From AP-15 sp035503615 (GTDB taxonomy: Bacteria; Pseudomonadota; Alphaproteobacteria; ATCC43930; CGMCC-115725), in the NCBI GenBank assembly GCA_035503615.1, contig DATJTI010000015.1, forward strand, positions 1 to 51,799: a stretch of DNA of 51,799 nt. Direction: 5' to 3'. This document shows positions 48,760 to 51,799 of this stretch, in pieces. Every line of letters begins with the position of its first letter. The first letter of the stretch is position 1. The notes beneath the pieces are model-generated. The model was not told the origin of the DNA. It did not search any database and saw only the letters and a program-made list of their open reading frames with translations. The position numbers were made by a program, and so were the translations under genes.

Positions 48760-49620
48760 ATGCCTGAAGCGCTTCGGGCCGCCACCCCGGCGATCCTCGG
48801 GATCGTCAACATCACCGAGGATTCGTTTTCCGATGGCGGGCGATACCTCGAGTCGGCTGCGGCGCTCGCCCATGCGCGCGCACTTGCCGCAGCGGGCGCG
48901 CAGATCATCGATCTCGGTGCTGCCGCCAGCAATGTCGAGGCGAAGCCGGTCGGCGTCGCCGAGGAGATCGCCCGCCTCGACCCGCTGATCGCCGCACTCG
49001 GCAGTGATGGCGTCCCCGTCTCGGTGGACAGCTTCGTGCCCGAAGTGCAGCGTTTTGCGATCCGTCGCGGCGTGGCTTTTTTGAACGATATCCACGGCTT
49101 TCCGGACGCGTCCTTGTACCCCGAACTGGCGGCGGCGAACTGTCGCCTGATCGTCATGCACGCGGTTCAGGCAAGTGGCCGGGCGCGGCGGGTCGAGCTG
49201 TCGGCCGATGCGGTCTGGGACCGCATTCACAGCTTTTTTGCCGAGCGCGTCGCAGCACTCGAACGTGCCGGCGTGGCGCGCGAGCGGCTGATCCTCGACC
49301 CCGGTATGGGTTTTTTTCTGTCGAGCCGGCCCGAGGCTTCGCTGCGGGTGTTGGCCGGGCTCGGCGAGCTCCGGGCGGCGTTCGAGCTGCCGATCCTGAT
49401 TTCGGTGTCGCGCAAATCATTTCTGCGGGCATTGACCGGACGCACCAGTGCCGCCGAGCTCGGCGCCGCGAGCCTCGCCGCCGAGCTCTACGCCGCCGGG
49501 CAGGGCGTTGACTATATCCGCACCCACGACCCGGCGGCGCTCGCCGACGCACTCAGGATCACCGCGGCGCTGCGCGCCGACACGCCGTTCTGGACCGCGC
49601 CAGGCGCCGTCACCGGGTAA
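48760..49620 (+). CDS. folP: Dihydropteroate synthase, variant loop subfamily
   Basis: A 286-residue DHPS barrel joining pABA to hydroxymethyl-dihydropterin pyrophosphate. The N-terminal pterin/Mg loop GIVNITEDSFSDGG (14-27), Asp90 in VSVDSF, Asn109-Asp110, and the RKS motif at 218-220 are conserved. The second loop, normally GGESTRPG, reads LGAAASNVEAKPV, and the usual MHMQG reads MHAVQ, with DPGMGFFLSS replacing DPGIGFGK. This defines a divergent DHPS branch. It is tightly linked to folB. Whether it is the only DHPS of the genome cannot be seen. Confidence 0.88.
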   Translation: MPEALRAATPAILGIVNITEDSFSDGGRYLESAAALAHARALAAAGAQIIDLGAAASNVEAKPVGVAEEIARLDPLIAALGSDGVPVSVDSFVPEVQRFAIRRGVAFLNDIHGFPDASLYPELAAANCRLIVMHAVQASGRARRVELSADAVWDRIHSFFAERVAALERAGVARERLILDPGMGFFLSSRPEASLRVLAGLGELRAAFELPILISVSRKSFLRALTGRTSAAELGAASLAAELYAAGQGVDYIRTHDPAALADALRITAALRADTPFWTAPGAVTG

Positions 49621-49630
49621 GCCCGAGCGG

Positions 49631-49879
49631 CTACGGCGGCAGCGGTGCCTGCTGGACCGGGGCGTTGGGCGGCGGCGCACCGGTTGCTGGATTGGCCCCC
49701 GGCGGCGGCGCCGGATAGGGATAGGCCGGCGGGCCGTAGGGATAGGCGTAGGGGTATGGCGGATAGGGATAATAGCCGCCAGTGTAGGGATCGTAGTAAC
49801 AGCCGGACAATCCGCCGAAGCCGGCCAGCGCGACCAGCAGCGAAAGCCACAGCCTGGATCGTCGCATCATGCGCCTCAT
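49631..49879 (-). CDS. Tyr/Pro-rich small lipoprotein
   Basis: An 82-residue lipoprotein. A basic N-terminus is followed by LWLSLLVALAGFGGLSGC, with the lipobox Cys at residue 27. The mature chain is low complexity, with repeated YPYPPYPYAYPYGPPAYPYP-type segments and a final PPPNAPVQQAPLPP. Such proteins form flexible periplasmic or surface tails; the function is unknown. Its ATG overlaps the stop of the enoyl-CoA hydratase gene in an ATGA junction, so it is translationally coupled to it. It is convergent with folP. Confidence 0.7.
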   Translation of the reverse strand: MRRMMRRSRLWLSLLVALAGFGGLSGCYYDPYTGGYYPYPPYPYAYPYGPPAYPYPAPPPGANPATGAPPPNAPVQQAPLPP

Positions 49880-50673
49880 GGCTTGCCAGTGAAATTCGGA
49901 TGACGCTTTTCGCGAAACGCCCGCACCCCCTCGACGAAATCGTCGCTCGCCGCACAGGCGGCGAAATTCTCGGCCTCGCGCCGCAGCTGCGCCTCGAACG
50001 CGTCGCCGATCGTCTGCTGCAGCAACGCCTTGGTGCGTGCATAGGCCGTAGTCGGCCCAGCGGCCAGCCGTGCCGCCAGCTCGCCAGCCTCGCCTCTCAG
50101 CCGTTCGGGCGTGGCCAGCCGGTTGACGAGGCCGAGAGCCAGCGCATCCGTGGCCCCGATCCGCTCACCCAGCAGCATGAGTTCGCTCGCCCGCTTGAGA
50201 CCGACAACCGTCGGCAGGATCGCCGTCATGCCGCCATCGGGGCTGGTGCCGAGATTGATATAGCCGCAGCTGAAGGCGGCATCCCCGGCGGCGAGCGCCA
50301 GATCGGCTGCCAGGACGAGGCTGAGCCCGAAACCGGCGGCTGCGCCCTGGACCGCGGCGACGACCGGCTTTGGCATGTACCGCAGCCGGACCAGCAGCGG
50401 ATGCAGCGCCTCGACGATCCGGTAGAGTGCCATGCGGCGCTGTTCCGGGGGCAACTCGATCAGCCTGGCGAACATGCCGATATCGCCGCCGGCGCAGAAA
50501 TGGGTCCCGGCACCGCGCAGCAGCACCGCATGGGCGGTCTTGTCTTCGGCCGCCTCGGCCGCGGCGGCGGCAAGCGCTTCGATCGTCTCGCGGTCGACGG
50601 CGTTGAGGACCTCCGGACGGTTCAAGACGATCTCCAGCACCGCACCGTGTCGCTCCACGATCACCTTGGGCAT
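49876..50673 (-). CDS. Enoyl-CoA hydratase/isomerase family protein
   Basis: A 265-residue crotonase-fold protein. Conserved elements include ALNRPEVLNAVDRETIEAL-like sequence, the oxyanion segment GAGTHFCAGGDIGMFARL and the AAVQGAAAGFGLSLVLAADL run. The usual Glu that activates water (SPDGG replaces PE(A/G)G) is partly altered, so hydratase rather than isomerase activity is uncertain. It would act on acyl-CoA in fatty-acid or branched-chain breakdown. The start at 50673 follows GGTGGGAG. The long N-terminal frame extending to 51000 overlaps the divergent cupredoxin gene and was rejected. Confidence 0.88.
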   Translation of the reverse strand: MPKVIVERHGAVLEIVLNRPEVLNAVDRETIEALAAAAAEAAEDKTAHAVLLRGAGTHFCAGGDIGMFARLIELPPEQRRMALYRIVEALHPLLVRLRYMPKPVVAAVQGAAAGFGLSLVLAADLALAAGDAAFSCGYINLGTSPDGGMTAILPTVVGLKRASELMLLGERIGATDALALGLVNRLATPERLRGEAGELAARLAAGPTTAYARTKALLQQTIGDAFEAQLRREAENFAACAASDDFVEGVRAFREKRHPNFTGKP

Positions 50674-50752
50674 CGTTCGGCTCCCACCTTGGCGTCGCTC
50701 GGCGCCGGGGCCGCAGCCGGCTACGATCCGGCCGCGGTGTCGAGAGGATAGC

Positions 50753-50863
50753 ATGACCCGCACGATGCGGCGCGGCGGCCCGCTGCTCGGTATTGCCGCG
50801 GGTGCCGCCGCGCTTGCGGATTTGGCCGCCGCGGCCGGCGGTCGTGCCATCGGGCGTCGCTGA
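50753..50863 (+). CDS. Possible 36-aa alanine-rich small ORF
   Basis: An ATG at 50753 preceded by GAGAGGA opens a 36-codon frame ending at a TGA at 50861-50863, 1 bp before the cupredoxin ATG. The product is basic at both ends with a central alanine-rich hydrophobic run (LLGIAAGAAALADLAAAAGG). It may be a leader peptide or a chance frame. No family is recognised. Confidence 0.3.
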   Translation: MTRTMRRGGPLLGIAAGAAALADLAAAAGGRAIGRR

Positions 50864-50864
50864 A

Positions 50865-51308
50865 ATGCGGTGCAAGCCCGGTTGGCGGCTGGCGCTGCCG
50901 GTGCTGGCACTTTTGGCGGGTCCGACGATCGATGCGCCCGCGGCGCCGGCAATCGACGCACCGGCAATCGACGCACCGGCAATCGATTGGGCGCACGCAA
51001 CGCTGGTCACCGTGGTCGAGGTCGAATATCGCTTTGTGCCAAATCATCTCGTGTTTCGCCGCGGCCTCGCCTATCGGCTGCATGTGGTGAACCGCGGGCG
51101 GGAGCTGCACGAGTTGACCGCACCGGCGTTTTTCAAGACGGTCCGGTTGCACAATCCGGGGGCGCTGGGCCCGGATCACCGCCAGCTTGTCGTCGATCCG
51201 GGCACAGAAAAGGACATCTATTTCATCCCGAAACGGGCCGGTCGTTACGACATGCGCTGCGCCGATCACGACTGGGCCGGCATGACCGGCGAGATCACCG
51301 TCAAGTAA
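50865..51308 (+). CDS. Secreted cupredoxin-domain protein
   Basis: A 147-residue exported type-1 copper protein. The N-terminal signal WRLALPVLALLAG is followed by a Pro/Ala linker of repeated PAIDA units and the cupredoxin beta-barrel. The copper ligands are visible: His82 in ELHELTAPAF, and Cys132, His135 and Met140 in MRCADHDWAGM. It resembles plastocyanin/azurin-like electron carriers or copper-trafficking domains. The repeat linker comes from a 15-bp tandem triplication at 50946-50990. It probably acts in the periplasm; a redox partner is not seen nearby. Confidence 0.88.
   Translation: MRCKPGWRLALPVLALLAGPTIDAPAAPAIDAPAIDAPAIDWAHATLVTVVEVEYRFVPNHLVFRRGLAYRLHVVNRGRELHELTAPAFFKTVRLHNPGALGPDHRQLVVDPGTEKDIYFIPKRAGRYDMRCADHDWAGMTGEITVK
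50946..50990 (+). repeat. Three-copy 15-bp tandem repeat inside the cupredoxin gene
   Basis: CCGGCAATCGACGCA stands at 50946-50960 and 50961-50975; the third copy (50976-50990) diverges in its last five bases. The array is in frame and encodes consecutive PAIDA units just after the signal peptide. Confidence 0.95.
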
Positions 51309-51338
51309 CGTGTTCGCCTGCGAGGGCGCCGTGACGGC

Positions 51339-51638
51339 TCAGCCGGTCGTGTAGCGCCGCTCCCCGGTCGAGGGGTGATAGTAGACAGAGACCAGGCGGC
51401 CGGTCTCGGGATCAACAAAGCGCTCCCCGGTGGCGATCCACTCGGGGCCAGGGCGGCCGCTGGCGAGGCGGCCATAGCGCCAGCGCTCGACGATGACCGC
51501 ACCGGCGAGGATGATGCCGGGCAGCGCCAGGCGCAGCACCGGGCCGGGTCCGCAGCCGTCGATGGCGAGCACCGCAGCACCGGCGAGGAGACCGAGGCCG
51601 ATGCAAAGGAGGGCGGCACGCAGCATGTCGCGGCGCAT
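51339..51638 (-). CDS. Small membrane protein with C-terminal TGER/VYY motif region
   Basis: A 99-residue protein with two hydrophobic segments (LRAALLCIGLGLLAGAAVLA and LRLALPGIILAGAVIV), followed by a cytoplasmic or periplasmic tail. The tail contains WIATGERFVDPETGRLVSVY and HPSTGERRYTTG. Repetition of a TGER/DPETG theme suggests a short WW-like or beta-hairpin unit; similar tails occur in uncharacterised alphaproteobacterial membrane proteins. The start is taken at 51638, with Met5 (51626) possible. It is convergent with the cupredoxin gene. Function unknown. Confidence 0.6.
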   Translation of the reverse strand: MRRDMLRAALLCIGLGLLAGAAVLAIDGCGPGPVLRLALPGIILAGAVIVERWRYGRLASGRPGPEWIATGERFVDPETGRLVSVYYHPSTGERRYTTG

Positions 51639-51663
51639 CCCACTCCCTCAATATCGAGCTGCG

Positions 51664-51799
51664 TCAGCCGGGCATCGGCTCGACGACCGCCGCGGTTCCA
51701 TAGGCGACGATCTCGCTCATCGTCTGGCCGATCTCGGCGGAATCAAAGCGCATCATCAGGATCGCATTGGCACCCATCGCAGTGGCATTGGTGACGAGC
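51664..51799 (-). CDS. YbjQ/DUF74 (heavy-metal-binding domain) protein, C-terminal fragment
   Basis: The window ends inside a minus-strand gene whose last 45 codons are present, up to a TGA at 51666-51664. The visible end reads ATAMGANAILMMRFDSAEIG, then EIVAYGTAVVVEPMPG, which matches the C-terminus of the YbjQ/UPF0145 family. Members form pentameric beta-sandwich rings of unknown function with proposed metal binding. The 5' part lies beyond the window. Confidence 0.75.
   Translation of the reverse strand, partial: LVTNATAMGANAILMMRFDSAEIGQTMSEIVAYGTAAVVEPMPG

Overview
The window is GC-rich (roughly two-thirds G+C by eye) and has the gene content of an aerobic alphaproteobacterium, probably Rhodospirillales-like. 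The lineage call rests on the block rplU-rpmA-obgE-proB-proA-nadD-rsfS-rlmH, a short Obg without a C-terminal extension, a DUF1640-like coiled-coil protein, and the general look of the proteins. This is inference; no 16S rRNA gene is present. No prophage, integrase, complete insertion sequence, CRISPR array or replication origin was seen. The only RNA gene found is a tRNA-Leu(CAA).

Layout. 1-8 kb: the end of an MBL-fold hydrolase gene, a CobW-type metal GTPase, a DUF1275 membrane protein, NAD-malic enzyme, a dienelactone hydrolase, tRNA-Leu, an HpcH/HpaI aldolase, a flavin monooxygenase-like protein and a lipoprotein. 8-13 kb: a three-gene operon for a CoA-dependent 2-oxoacid oxidoreductase (KorA, KorB) led by an FAD/NAD(P)/iron-sulfur electron-transfer subunit, with a palindromic repeat in each of its two gaps. 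13-22 kb: an MscS-type channel, a CaiB-family CoA-transferase, a murein amidase, an orphan HTH protein, AcuI, two small genes of unknown family, a cupin and an SDR. 22-32 kb: a sedolisin-type protease remnant, a fused phosphotransferase/P-loop kinase, three enzymes of amino-acid or hydroxy-acid metabolism, argC, a quinone oxidoreductase, pirin and an alkaline-phosphatase-fold protein. 32-41 kb: a large secreted glycosidase-like protein, then the ribosomal/Obg/proline/NAD/ribosome-silencing block. 41-52 kb: an orphan hydantoinase A, a decayed tannase, isonitrile hydratase, a PEBP-like protein, Kup, an RraA-like protein, folB-folP, an enoyl-CoA hydratase, a cupredoxin and the end of a YbjQ-like gene.

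Four things stand out. (1) NadD and RsfS lie in one uninterrupted frame and look like a fusion. (2) RlmH and the MscS channel have no ATG, GTG or TTG at the expected start, but each has an ATC codon at good Shine-Dalgarno spacing that gives the right N-terminus. (3) Short tandem duplications of 15-17 bp recur through the window: in cobW, proB and the cupredoxin gene in multiples of three, across two stop codons, at one start codon and in intergenic DNA. This suggests a genome prone to micro-duplication. (4) The Kor operon pairs a 2-oxoacid oxidoreductase with its own NAD(P)H-linked module in an apparently aerobic organism. None of these has been checked against databases.
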